From: Mycolicibacterium fallax
GTDB taxonomy: Bacteria; Actinomycetota; Actinomycetes; Mycobacteriales; Mycobacteriaceae
Reading direction: 5' to 3'
Assembly (NCBI RefSeq): GCF_010726955.1
Contig: NZ_AP022603.1
Span: 3,596,001-3,660,000 of the forward strand
Length of the DNA stretch: 64,000 nt
The notes under the pieces are model-generated. The model was not told the origin of the DNA, did no database searches, and saw only the letters and a list, made by a program, of their open reading frames with translations. Below, piece after piece: positions 7,969 to 16,758 of this stretch (the stretch's first letter is position 1; every line of letters starts with the position of its first letter). The position numbers and the translations under genes are program-made.

Positions 7969-8804
7969 CAGCACCGCAACGCGTGATCGACTGCCTGGTC
8001 AACGTGCACTTCGGTGAGACCGCGGTGCAGCCGCAGTTCATGACGAAGGTCCGCGACGACTACTTCAAGGGCCCCAAGTCGATGTTCGACCCGGTCGACC
8101 TCGGCGAGCTGCTCGAGGAGATGGACGCCAACGGGGTGGCGCGGGCCATCCTGATGGACAACCTGGCCAAGCCGTCGGCCACCGCCCGGTCCTTCGTCGA
8201 GCAGCGCCCGGACCGGTTCTCGCTGGCCATCGGCGGGGTGAACCTGCTGCGACCGGTCGGCCCGCTGCGCGAGCTGACCGCGCTGGCCGCCGACCTGCCG
8301 GTCAGCTACGCGGTGGTCGGCCCCAGCTTCTGGGGCGACGGCCAGTACCCGCCCAGCGACGCGGTGTACTACCCGCTGTACGCCAAGTGCGCCGAGATCG
8401 GGCTGCCGCTGTGCGTCAACACCGGTATCCCCGGCCCGCCGATCCCCGGCGAGGTGCAGAACCCGATCCACCTGGACCGGGTCTGCGTGCGGTTCCCCGA
8501 GCTGAAGCTGTGCATGATCCACGGCGCCGACCCGTGGTGGGACATCGCGATCCGGATGCTGATCAAATACCGCAACCTGCGGCTGATGACCTCGGCCTGG
8601 TCGCCCAAGCGGCTGCCCGACGAACTGCTGCACTACATGCGCACCCGCGGGCCGGACAAGGTCATCTTCGCCTCCGACTGGCCGGTGCTGCGTCAGCACC
8701 GCGTGGTGCCGGAGGCCGCGGCGCTGGACCTGCCACCGGAGGTCCTGGACAACTACCTCTACAACAACGCCCAGCAGTTCTTCTTCGAAACCCAGGAGCA
8801 GTGA
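7965..8804 (+). CDS. Amidohydrolase family protein (amidohydrolase-2 type, short form)
   Basis: A 279-residue member of the amidohydrolase-2 family, much shorter than its 409-432-residue neighbours. The N-terminal metal motif is degenerate: V-I-D9-C-L-V-N13-V-H15, instead of DxDxHxxE. Later motifs are MIHGADPWW and FASDWPVLRQHR. A hydrolase or decarboxylase acting on a ring-opened intermediate is plausible. The ATG overlaps the acyl-CoA synthetase stop, and the following dehydrogenase begins 6 bases after its stop. Confidence 0.78.
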   Translation: MTAPQRVIDCLVNVHFGETAVQPQFMTKVRDDYFKGPKSMFDPVDLGELLEEMDANGVARAILMDNLAKPSATARSFVEQRPDRFSLAIGGVNLLRPVGPLRELTALAADLPVSYAVVGPSFWGDGQYPPSDAVYYPLYAKCAEIGLPLCVNTGIPGPPIPGEVQNPIHLDRVCVRFPELKLCMIHGADPWWDIAIRMLIKYRNLRLMTSAWSPKRLPDELLHYMRTRGPDKVIFASDWPVLRQHRVVPEAAALDLPPEVLDNYLYNNAQQFFFETQEQ

Positions 8805-8809
8805 CCGGA

Positions 8810-9862
8810 ATGGATCGCTACGAGTTGCGCCGGCTGGACTACAGCCTGACCGAGGACCACCGGGACCTGGTCACCGCCTACCGGCAGTTCTTCGACGCCC
8901 ACTGCGGCATCGAAACCGTCTGGGCGGCCGAGGAATCCGGCTTCGACAAGGCGCTGTGGGAGCGGCTGTGCGCGATGGGCGCGGCGTCGATGGCGGTGCC
9001 GGAATCCGCCGGCGGCGACGGCGCCACCCTGGTGGATCTGGCCCTGGTCGCCGAGGAACTCGGCCGCGCGGTCGCCCCGGTGCCGTGGATCGACCATGTC
9101 TGCGCGACCCGGCTGTGGGCGCGCCTGGGCGGGGTCGACGCCGAGGCCGTCGACGGATCGCGAATCGTCGGGCTGGACCCGCGGCTGGAGGTCACCGCCG
9201 GCCGCCGGCTGATCGGCACCGCCGCGGTCGCCGATCGGCTGATCCTGCGCGACGGCGACGACGTCGTGCTGCTGGAGTTCGACACCGTCGGCCCGCGGGT
9301 GGACAACCTGGGCCGGCTGCCGATGGCCTGGGTCGACCCGGCCGAGGCCAACCGGCGCAGCGTGCTCGGCTCCGGCCCGGCGGCGATCGCCGAATATCAA
9401 CGCGCGCTGGACGAATGGCGGATGCTGACCGCCGCCGCGCTGGCCGGGCTGGTCGAGCAGACCATGACCATCGCCGCCGAGTTCGCCAAGTCCCGCTACA
9501 CCCTCGGCGTGCCGATCGGCACCCTGCAGGCGATCTCGCACCCGCTGGCCAACATGGCGATCGTGGTGCAGGGCGGCCGCAACCTGGCCCGCCGGGCGGC
9601 CTGGTTCCTGGACAACGAGCCGCAGGCCCGGCCGGAGCTGGCGGCCTGCGCATTCGTCTTCATGGCCGAGGAGGCCGGCAAGGCCGCCACCATGGCGGTG
9701 CACATCCAGGGCGGGCTGGGCGTCTCCACCGAGGCCGCCGCCACCGCCTACCTGGTGCGCGCGCGGGCCTGGCCGCTGGCCGGCGGCGATCCGGCCGCCA
9801 GCGCCCGGCACATCGCCGGGATCATCGCCACCCGTGAGACCGAACTCGCCGAAGGGGCCTGA
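8810..9862 (+). CDS. Acyl-CoA dehydrogenase, small or partner subunit (FadE type)
   Basis: A 350-residue acyl-CoA dehydrogenase. The N-terminal helical domain begins YSLTEDHRDLVTAYRQF, followed by a short, divergent middle domain and a C-terminal helical domain with the flavin-region motif HIQGGLGVSTE. No Glu in a YEGT-type motif is visible. Paired with the next gene, this resembles the alpha2-beta2 dehydrogenases known from mycobacterial steroid catabolism, in which the two polypeptides share FAD and active-site duties; that pairing is an inference. I chose ATG 8810 with AGGAG upstream. A GTG at 8801 overlapping the previous stop is an alternative. Confidence 0.8.
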   Translation: MDRYELRRLDYSLTEDHRDLVTAYRQFFDAHCGIETVWAAEESGFDKALWERLCAMGAASMAVPESAGGDGATLVDLALVAEELGRAVAPVPWIDHVCATRLWARLGGVDAEAVDGSRIVGLDPRLEVTAGRRLIGTAAVADRLILRDGDDVVLLEFDTVGPRVDNLGRLPMAWVDPAEANRRSVLGSGPAAIAEYQRALDEWRMLTAAALAGLVEQTMTIAAEFAKSRYTLGVPIGTLQAISHPLANMAIVVQGGRNLARRAAWFLDNEPQARPELAACAFVFMAEEAGKAATMAVHIQGGLGVSTEAAATAYLVRARAWPLAGGDPAASARHIAGIIATRETELAEGA

Positions 9863-9868
9863 GCCAGC

Positions 9869-11059
9869 ATGGATTTCTCCACCGTAGAACTTGACGCGGA
9901 CGACGCCGCCTTCCACGCGCAGGTCCGCGAGTTCCTGACCGCGACGGTCACCGACGAGGTGCGCCGCCGGGACCGGGAGACCGGCGACAACTTCGACGAG
10001 GCCGTGCACCTGGCGATCGGCGAGCGCGGCTTTCTGGAGCAGGAGTACCGCACCAAGTCCGGTGCCGGGTTCTCCCGGGTGCGGCGTCGGATCTGGGAAC
10101 TGGAGAAGCGCCGGGTGCACACCCCGTGGGTCACCTGGGGCACCACCCAGCTGGTCGCGCACGCGGTGGAGATGTTCGGCAAGCCCGAACTGGTCGCCGA
10201 GGTGCTGCCCGGGGTGTTCACCGGCGAGGTCCGGATGTGCCTGGGCTACACCGAACCCGAGGGCGGCTCGGACATCGCCACCTGCAAGACCCGTGCGGTC
10301 CGGGACGAGGGCGGATCGGGCTGGATCATCAACGGCGCCAAGATGTTCACCACCGGCGCGCACAACTGCCAGTACGTCTTCCTGATCACCAACACCGACC
10401 CGGAGGCCCCCAAGCACAAGAGCATCTCGATGTTCCTGGTGCCGCTGGACACCCCCGGCATCGAGATCCAGGGCATCCGGACCGTCGACGGCGACCGCAC
10501 CAACATCGTCTACTACAGCGACGTCCGGGTCGACGACAAGTACCTGCTCGGCGAGGCCAACGGTGGTTGGACGGTGCTGCGCGGGCCGCTGGACGCCGAG
10601 CACGGCGCGGTCGCCGCCGACGCCGACGGCCTGGCCGACCCGGCGATCATGGCGCACCAGGCCGGGTTCATGTCCGCCGCGGTGGACGCCGTGGCCGCGC
10701 ACGTCGGCACCCCCGGGCCGGGTGGCACCCGGCTGGTCGAGGAGGGCTCGGTCGGTTACCGGCTGGGCCGCAGCGCCGCCCGGCTGGAGGCCGCGCTGTC
10801 CACCCCCGGCATCTTCGGCCGGGTGGCCCAGGCGCAGACCATGCGGGAGATCGGCCCGGATCTGATGGATCTGGCCGGACCGGCGAGCGTGCTGCCACTG
10901 GGGACCGCCGGCGCCGCCGACGGCGGCGCCGCGGAGTACCTGTACCGGTTCGCGCCGCTGGCCGGGATCTACGGCGGCACCCTGGAGGTGTTCCGCAACA
11001 TGATCGCCCAGCACGTGCTGGGACTGGGCAAGCCGAACTACTCGCCGCCGCGGAGGTGA
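9869..11059 (+). CDS. Acyl-CoA dehydrogenase (FadE type)
   Basis: A 396-residue acyl-CoA dehydrogenase with the middle-domain motif LGYTEPEGGSDIATCKT and the C-terminal signature IYGGTLEVFRNMIAQ. The base of medium-chain dehydrogenase (Glu in YEGT) is Gly here, so the catalytic base must lie elsewhere or in the partner subunit. It starts 6 bases after the preceding dehydrogenase and closes the operon that begins at 4228. It should introduce an alpha,beta double bond into the CoA ester made by the synthetase at 6346, passing electrons to ETF. The iron-responsive PPE gene follows. Confidence 0.85.
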   Translation: MDFSTVELDADDAAFHAQVREFLTATVTDEVRRRDRETGDNFDEAVHLAIGERGFLEQEYRTKSGAGFSRVRRRIWELEKRRVHTPWVTWGTTQLVAHAVEMFGKPELVAEVLPGVFTGEVRMCLGYTEPEGGSDIATCKTRAVRDEGGSGWIINGAKMFTTGAHNCQYVFLITNTDPEAPKHKSISMFLVPLDTPGIEIQGIRTVDGDRTNIVYYSDVRVDDKYLLGEANGGWTVLRGPLDAEHGAVAADADGLADPAIMAHQAGFMSAAVDAVAAHVGTPGPGGTRLVEEGSVGYRLGRSAARLEAALSTPGIFGRVAQAQTMREIGPDLMDLAGPASVLPLGTAGAADGGAAEYLYRFAPLAGIYGGTLEVFRNMIAQHVLGLGKPNYSPPRR

Positions 11060-11076
11060 CGCTCGCCACCATCAAG

Positions 11077-11095
11077 TAAGGTAAGGCTTACCTGA
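11077..11095. promoter_or_regulatory. IdeR-type iron box upstream of the PPE gene
   Basis: TAAGGTAAGGCTTACCTGA matches 15 of 19 positions of the classical mycobacterial IdeR/DtxR box and is itself largely palindromic. It ends 3 bases before a TATGGT -10 element (11099-11104), so iron-loaded IdeR would block the promoter. The position fits repression; the functional claim is inferred. Confidence 0.7.
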
Positions 11096-11098
11096 TGG

Positions 11099-11104
11099 TA
11101 TGGT
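11099..11104 (+). promoter_or_regulatory. -10 element for a leaderless PPE transcript
   Basis: TATGGT lies 7 bases before the ATG at 11112. That is the spacing expected for a transcript that begins at the start codon. No ribosome-binding site is visible, which agrees with leaderless translation. Confidence 0.5.
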
Positions 11105-11111
11105 CGGGCCC

Positions 11112-12698
11112 ATGACGACGCCGGTGTGGATGGCGGCGCCCCCGGAGGTTCACTCGGCCCTGTTGTCGGTGGGTCCCGGGCCCGCCCCACTGCTCGCCGC
11201 CGCGACCGCGTGGGCCGGGCTGAGCAGTGCATATGCCGACACGGCCGCCGAGCTGGCCGCGGTGCTGGGCGCCGTGGAGGCCGGCGGGTGGGACGGGCCG
11301 AGCGCCGCCCAGTACCTGACCGCGCACCTGCCGTATCTGGCCTGGTTGGCCACCAACAGCGCCCAGAGCGCGATGCTGGCCGCCCAGCACGAGGTGGTCG
11401 CCGCGGCATACTCCGGGGCGTTGGCGACGATGCCGACGATGGCCGAGATTGCCGCCAACCACGCCACCCGGGCGGTGCTGGTCGCCACCAACTTCCTCGG
11501 CATCAACACCATCCCGATCGCGGTCAACGAAGCTGACTACCTACGGATGTGGGTCCAGGCGGCGACCACCATGGCGACCTATCAGAGCATTGCCGGGGCC
11601 GCCCTGTCCGCGGCCCCCGCCGCCGCGGCGGCCCCGCCGATCCTGGCCCCCGGGTTGGGGGAGGTCGGCATCGCCGCCGCGGCGATGCCGACCTCGGCGC
11701 TGTGGGAATCGGCCCAGTCCGGTCGGGCGCTGTCGACCGCCGACGCCGGCGGCAACCGGCTGATCCCCAATCCGATCTACGAGTGGCTGGCGGCCAACGA
11801 CCCGATCGACAACTGGCTGGCCGGCACTTCCGAGCACTTCCACGGCATGTACCTGATGCTGCGGGACATGATCTTCGACCCGGTCAACACCACGATCGGG
11901 CTGGGCCAGGCGATCGCCCAGGAGGGCATCGGCGCGATCCTGCCCGGCGGCAGCTTCCAGAACATGTTCTTCGTGTTCGCCTACGCCGGAGTGTTCGCGG
12001 TGATCGGCACCCCGCTGTACTCGGTGCTGGCGGCACCGGCCATGGCGGTGATCCCGCTGACGCTCGGACTGGCCGGGATGGGCAACTATCTTCAGGCGCC
12101 GGTCCCCGAGGCTGCCGGAATCCCGCCGGGCGCGCAGGACCGGATCGATCCGGTGGCCCCGATCGGGACCGCGCCGGCCGGGATGGCCGCGCCGACCGCG
12201 GCCCCGGCCGCGCCGGCTCCGGCACCCGCCCCGGCACCCGCTCCGGCGCCCGCTCCGGCGCCGGCGGGTGTCGAAGCCATCGGCTACGGCGTCGGCCCCG
12301 GCGGTCCGGGGGTGGGATTCGGGCCCGGTCTGCGCGGCGCAGCAGAGGCGACGTCGCCGGTGTCCGCGGCCGCCGCCGCAGCAGCGCCGGCCGCTGCTGC
12401 GGCGGCGCACCGTCGTGCCGCCAACGCCCGCCGCCGCCGCGGCGCCGCTGCCACCCAGCGCGGGTACCGCGACGAGTACATGACGCTCGATGACACTCCG
12501 GACGGAAACAGCGCGGCACCCCCGCCGCGGCCGGTGACCATCGCCGCCTCGGGAAATGGTGCCGGAACACTGGGTCTTTCGGGCGCCACCGCCGAACCGG
12601 ATGCGGCCGCCGGGCTGGCCACACTGGCCTCGGACGGCTACGGCAACGGGCCGACCGAACCGATGCTGCCGGCGGACTGGAAAGCCAAAACCGACTGA
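11112..12698 (+). CDS. PPE family protein, PPW subfamily
   Basis: A 528-residue PPE protein. The PPE motif is at residues 10-12 and the conserved N-terminal helical domain (about 1-170) includes the [16 protein letters not shown] segment, close to the PPE proteins of ESX-3 and iron-regulated loci. The middle carries a hydrophobic region, then an alanine-proline linker (about 361-387) and an alanine/arginine-rich stretch. The C-terminus ends in a PMLPADW motif of the PPE-PPW class. An in-frame ATG four codons upstream (11100) would fall in the -10 element. No PE partner lies next to it, which is unusual for a secreted PPE. The IdeR-like box suggests expression under iron limitation, perhaps for siderophore or haem iron use (inference). 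Confidence 0.9.
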   Translation: MTTPVWMAAPPEVHSALLSVGPGPAPLLAAATAWAGLSSAYADTAAELAAVLGAVEAGGWDGPSAAQYLTAHLPYLAWLATNSAQSAMLAAQHEVVAAAYSGALATMPTMAEIAANHATRAVLVATNFLGINTIPIAVNEADYLRMWVQAATTMATYQSIAGAALSAAPAAAAAPPILAPGLGEVGIAAAAMPTSALWESAQSGRALSTADAGGNRLIPNPIYEWLAANDPIDNWLAGTSEHFHGMYLMLRDMIFDPVNTTIGLGQAIAQEGIGAILPGGSFQNMFFVFAYAGVFAVIGTPLYSVLAAPAMAVIPLTLGLAGMGNYLQAPVPEAAGIPPGAQDRIDPVAPIGTAPAGMAAPTAAPAAPAPAPAPAPAPAPAPAPAGVEAIGYGVGPGGPGVGFGPGLRGAAEATSPVSAAAAAAAPAAAAAAHRRAANARRRRGAAATQRGYRDEYMTLDDTPDGNSAAPPPRPVTIAASGNGAGTLGLSGATAEPDAAAGLATLASDGYGNGPTEPMLPADWKAKTD

Positions 12699-12719
12699 GC
12701 TTCGACGTCCGCTGCGCAC

Positions 12720-13943
12720 TCAGGCGATCGCGCCGGACTCCTTGAGCTCGGCGATCCGATCCCAGTCCAGCCCGAGGTCCATCAGTACCAGCTCGGTGTG
12801 CTCGGAGGCCTGCGGGGCCCGGGTGGTCTGCAGCGGTTCATGGTTGAACTGCACCGGCCCGCGGACCACCTTGAACGGCTTGCCGCCGTCGGTCGCCTCG
12901 ACCTCGACGACCATGTCGTTGGCCAGGGCTTGGGCGTCGGCGCCCAGATCCACCAGGCTCTGAAACGGTGCCCACTGCCCGCGCATGGTCTTGAGGTGCT
13001 CGCGCCAGTGCTCAAACGGCCGGGCCCGGATCGCCTCGGCGATCAGCCGGACCCCGGCCTCGGCGTTCTCGATCAGCGGCAGCACGTCGTTGAACCGCGG
13101 ATCGTCGGCCAGCTCGGCCAGGCCGAGATGCTCCCAGGTGTCCCGGATGTAGCCGGTCGGGCTGACGATGCACAGGTTGATGATGCCGCCGTCGGCGGTC
13201 AGGTAGTTGGCCATGAACGGGTTCACCGAGGTGGCGTTGTCGGGCAGCACCGAGCGCATCGTCTCGCCGGACTCCAGGCCCTGGGTGACGCTGGCCCCGG
13301 CCGCCCACCACGCGGTGCTCAGCAGCGACACGTCGATCTCGGCGGTCTCCCCGGTGCGTTCGCGGTGCAGCAGCGCCGCGGCGATGCCGCCGGCGATGTT
13401 CATCCCGCCGATCGAGTCGCCGAACGCCGGAATGCCCTGGGACAGTGCGCCGCCGAGCTCCTCGGGGGTCAGCGCGTGCCCGATGCCGCTGCGGGTCCAG
13501 AACGCGGTGCCGTCGAAGCCGCCGGTGTCGCGCTCGGGCCCCTTGTCCCCGTATGCGCTGCCGCGGGCGTAGACGATGTCCGGGTTGACCGCGCGGATGT
13601 GCTCCAGGTCGAACTTGTGCCGTTGCCGCTGTGCGGGCAGGTAATTGGTCAGGAAGACATCGGCGGTGCGGGCGATCTCGTAGAGCACCTGCTGGCCGCC
13701 GGGGGTGGACACGTCGACGCCGACGCTGCGTTTGCCCCGGTTCGGGTGCTCGATCAGCGGGTGCCGGTTCGGGTCCATCGCGAAGCCGCCCATGTTGACG
13801 AAGCCGCGCTGGGTGTCGCCGCGCACCGGGTGCTCGATCTTGATGACGTCGGCGCCCCAGTCCGCCAGGATCGCCCCGGCGGCCGGCACGAAGGTGAACT
13901 GGGCAACCTCGAGTACCCGGATGCCCTGCATGGGTTTGTACAC
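12720..13943 (-). CDS. CaiB/BaiF (class III) CoA-transferase
   Basis: A 407-residue family III CoA-transferase. The Rossmann-like start GIRVLEVAQFTFVPAAG is followed by the usual DVIKIEHP segment, and D176 in PAFGDSIGG is the likely catalytic Asp that forms the acyl anhydride. It would move CoA between acids, a cheap alternative to the ATP-using synthetase at 6346. It is the last gene of the minus-strand operon that starts with the thiolase-like gene at 17904, 11 bases after the aldehyde dehydrogenase. It converges on the PPE gene. Confidence 0.88.
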   Translation of the reverse strand: MYKPMQGIRVLEVAQFTFVPAAGAILADWGADVIKIEHPVRGDTQRGFVNMGGFAMDPNRHPLIEHPNRGKRSVGVDVSTPGGQQVLYEIARTADVFLTNYLPAQRQRHKFDLEHIRAVNPDIVYARGSAYGDKGPERDTGGFDGTAFWTRSGIGHALTPEELGGALSQGIPAFGDSIGGMNIAGGIAAALLHRERTGETAEIDVSLLSTAWWAAGASVTQGLESGETMRSVLPDNATSVNPFMANYLTADGGIINLCIVSPTGYIRDTWEHLGLAELADDPRFNDVLPLIENAEAGVRLIAEAIRARPFEHWREHLKTMRGQWAPFQSLVDLGADAQALANDMVVEVEATDGGKPFKVVRGPVQFNHEPLQTTRAPQASEHTELVLMDLGLDWDRIAELKESGAIA

Positions 13944-13954
13944 GCGCGTCCCTC

Positions 13955-15475
13955 TCAGGCCGGATGGCCGATTGTCTTGATCTCCAGGTATTCCCGGAAA
14001 CCCTCGTCGCCATTGCGCCGGCCCAGCCCGCTTTGTTTGGTGCCGCCGAACGGGCTGGTCAGCCCGAAGTGGCTGCGGCCGTTGACCGTGACGTTACCGG
14101 TGCGCAGCCGCCGGGCGATCGCGAACGCCCGGTCGGCGTCGGCGCCGGACACCTCGCCGGACAGCCCGTAGATGGAGTTGTTGGCGATCGCGACGGCCTC
14201 GTCGTCGGTGTCGTACGGCGTCACGGTGAGCACCGGACCGAAGATCTCCTCCTGGGCGATCCGGCTGTTCGGGTCCACCTCGGCCAGCAGGGTGGGCTCG
14301 GTGTAGTAGCCGACCGGCAGGTTCGCCGGGATGCCGCCGCCGGTCACCAGTCGGGCGCCGTCGGCGACGCCGGAGGCGATCAGGCCCAGTACCTTTTCGC
14401 GCTGGGCTTCGGAGATCTGCGGGCCCTGCAGCACCGACGGGTTCCACGGGTCACCGACCGAAGTGGCCGCCATCGCCGCCTGGAGAATCTCGATGCCCTC
14501 GTGGTAGCGGCTGCGCGGCAACAGGATCCGGCTGGCCATGATGCAGGCCTGCCCGGACATCACGCAGGCCACCATCGCCGACATCGGCAGCACCCGCTCC
14601 AGCTTCGCGTCGTCGAGCACCACATGCGCCGACTTGCCGCCGAGTTCCATGATGGTTTTCTTCACCGTCGGGGCGGCGGCGGCCAGGATGGCCCGGCCGG
14701 TGGCCGTCGACCCGGTGAAGGTGATCATGTCCACCCGCGGATCGGCCGACAGCGCGGCGCCCACCGCGTTGGCGTTGGACGTGACCACGTTGAACACCCC
14801 GGCCGGGATGTCGGTCTCCTCGGCGACGATCCGGCCCAGCTCGCTGCCCGACCACGGGGTCAGCTGCGCGGGCTTGAGCACCACGGTGTTGCCGGCCATC
14901 AGCGCCGGCACCGTCTGGGCGATGTTCAGGTAGAACGGGACGTTCCACGGGGTGATCGCGCCGACCACGCCGACCGGTTCGAAGGACAACGTCCGGCGCG
15001 CGGTGCCGATCACCGCCCGGTGCACGCCGGTGTCGACCAGGTAGTCGAAGTCACGGCCGTAGTCGGCCCAATGTTTGACCTCGGCGATCGGGTCCTCGAT
15101 CTGGCTGCCGGTCACGCTGATCGGGCAGCCCACCTCGGTGACCACGATGCGGCGCAGCCGCTCCTTGTTGCGCTCCAGTGCGTCGTGCAGTTGCATCAGG
15201 CAGTGCTGGCGGAAGGCGACATCACCCGACCAGTCTCCGGTGTCGAACGCGGTGCGGGCCGCGCCGATGGCGCGTTCCAGGTCGGCCACGGTGCCGTCGG
15301 CGGCGGTGCCCACCACCTGCGCATTGCCGGGGTGGATCACCTCGAACCGGGCGCCGCCGGTTGCTCCGGTCAGCTCGCCGTCGATGAGCAGGCGCGGGTC
15401 CCCGGCGAGAATGCCGGTGGCGCCGGCGGTTTGGGGCGCTGCGGGCTGTTGGGTCGCTGTGGGCTTTTGGGTCAC
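13955..15475 (-). CDS. Aldehyde dehydrogenase family protein
   Basis: A 506-residue NAD(P)-dependent aldehyde dehydrogenase. The general base E277 lies in MELGGKS and the nucleophile C311 in SGQAC, with the standard 34-residue spacing; TPWNVP and FTGSTATG mark the cofactor fold. The first 20 residues are a low-complexity Pro/Ala/Thr/Gln extension. It should oxidise an aldehyde produced in the island to the acid, giving a substrate for the neighbouring CoA-transferase. It starts 4 bases after the upstream amidohydrolase stop, so the two are coupled. Confidence 0.88.
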   Translation of the reverse strand: MTQKPTATQQPAAPQTAGATGILAGDPRLLIDGELTGATGGARFEVIHPGNAQVVGTAADGTVADLERAIGAARTAFDTGDWSGDVAFRQHCLMQLHDALERNKERLRRIVVTEVGCPISVTGSQIEDPIAEVKHWADYGRDFDYLVDTGVHRAVIGTARRTLSFEPVGVVGAITPWNVPFYLNIAQTVPALMAGNTVVLKPAQLTPWSGSELGRIVAEETDIPAGVFNVVTSNANAVGAALSADPRVDMITFTGSTATGRAILAAAAPTVKKTIMELGGKSAHVVLDDAKLERVLPMSAMVACVMSGQACIMASRILLPRSRYHEGIEILQAAMAATSVGDPWNPSVLQGPQISEAQREKVLGLIASGVADGARLVTGGGIPANLPVGYYTEPTLLAEVDPNSRIAQEEIFGPVLTVTPYDTDDEAVAIANNSIYGLSGEVSGADADRAFAIARRLRTGNVTVNGRSHFGLTSPFGGTKQSGLGRRNGDEGFREYLEIKTIGHPA

Positions 15476-15479
15476 GGGC

Positions 15480-16718
15480 TCAGCTTCCGGTCGCGGTGCG
15501 TTGGGGCGGGTGGATCGCGGCGGGGTCGGGGTTGGCGATCGGCAGGCCGATGAACCGCCGCGCGTTGTCGCCCATGAAGTCGTAGCTGCGCCGGGTGTCC
15601 ATGCCCTCGGCGTAGCGCCAGAAGCCCTTCGGCTCGGCCAGGCCCTCCGGGTGCGGATAGTCCGAGCCGAACAGCACCCTGTCCCAGCCGACGGTGTTGA
15701 CCACGTCGGACACGCAGCCCTCCCAGAATGGGCTGACCCAGATGTTGCGGCGGAACACCTGGTGCGGATGCTCGGGGAAGTTCTGCGGCATTTTCTTGTA
15801 GAGATCCTCGAAATCGTTGAACAGCGGGATGATCCAGCCGCTGCCGTTCTCCACGCTGGCGATCCGCAGTCCCGGGAACCGGGTCAGGGTGCCGTGACAG
15901 ATCAGCGCGGTGATCATGTCGGCGATCTCGCGATGCCCCAGCACCATCCAGCGGAACGCGCTCTGGGTCATGAAGTTCTGGGTGTGCGGCGGTTCCCAGC
16001 GCCCGACGTAGTCATCCAGCGGCGGGTAGCTGGCGTGCAGCACGATCGGCAGCCCGGCGGCCTGCACATCGCGCCAGAACGGGTCGAACTCGGTCAGCGC
16101 GGGGGAGCGCCAGCCGTGCAGGCCGTTGACCGGCCCGGGTTTGATCAGCGCGGCCTTGGCGCCGCGCTCCAGCACCCAGGCCAGTTCCCGCTGCGCGGCA
16201 TCGACCTCGGAGAGGTTGATGATCGGGGTGCTGAACACTCGGTCGGCGTGGTTGAACCCCCAGTGCTCGGCGATCCACGCGTTGAGCGCGTGGACGATCG
16301 CCAGGGTCAGCTGCGGGTCGTCGGCGCTGGAGTGCTCGACCAGGCTGCCGAGGGTGGGGTAGTTCAGTGCCTCGCGCACCCCCTGGCGGTCCAGTTCGGC
16401 GATCCGGTCGGCCGGGTTGCGGGTGGCCGCCGGGGCCTCGATGGCCGCACCCTGCATCTCTCGCAGCGTCAGGCCCTCGACGTTGCGACCGGCGAAGAAC
16501 TTCTCGTGCGCGCCGGGGGCGGCGACCCGCTCGAAGGTCGGGTTCGGGATGAAGTCGGTGACCCGGTTGTTGATCACCACCCGGGTCTGCCTGCCGATCT
16601 GGGCGTACTGCACCGCGCGGGCGTAGCGCTCGGGCAGGAACTTGGTCAGCGCGTCGACCGTCTCGTACATGTGCTGGTCGGCGTCGAAGATCGGTGCGCC
16701 GGTGAACTGTTCGGACAT
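15480..16718 (-). CDS. Amidohydrolase family protein (amidohydrolase-2 type)
   Basis: A 412-residue member of the amidohydrolase-2 family. The metal motif D12-A-D14-Q-H16-M-Y-E19 and the C-terminal FGSDYPHPEG are intact. It closely resembles in layout the protein at 5109 and may act on a related intermediate. AAGGGA lies upstream of the ATG. It is second in the operon thiolase-like, amidohydrolase, aldehyde dehydrogenase, CoA-transferase. Decarboxylation or hydrolytic C-C cleavage are the family's usual reactions; which applies here is not known. Confidence 0.82.
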   Translation of the reverse strand: MSEQFTGAPIFDADQHMYETVDALTKFLPERYARAVQYAQIGRQTRVVINNRVTDFIPNPTFERVAAPGAHEKFFAGRNVEGLTLREMQGAAIEAPAATRNPADRIAELDRQGVREALNYPTLGSLVEHSSADDPQLTLAIVHALNAWIAEHWGFNHADRVFSTPIINLSEVDAAQRELAWVLERGAKAALIKPGPVNGLHGWRSPALTEFDPFWRDVQAAGLPIVLHASYPPLDDYVGRWEPPHTQNFMTQSAFRWMVLGHREIADMITALICHGTLTRFPGLRIASVENGSGWIIPLFNDFEDLYKKMPQNFPEHPHQVFRRNIWVSPFWEGCVSDVVNTVGWDRVLFGSDYPHPEGLAEPKGFWRYAEGMDTRRSYDFMGDNARRFIGLPIANPDPAAIHPPQRTATGS

Positions 16719-16758
16719 CGGGGTCCCTTCCGGGGTGCGGCGGTCAGCGGGGCGGCGG

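Noticed and set aside
12210..12440. Short repeats in the PPE gene
   Set aside because: These are coding Ala-Pro and poly-Ala tracts, not a CRISPR or regulatory repeat.
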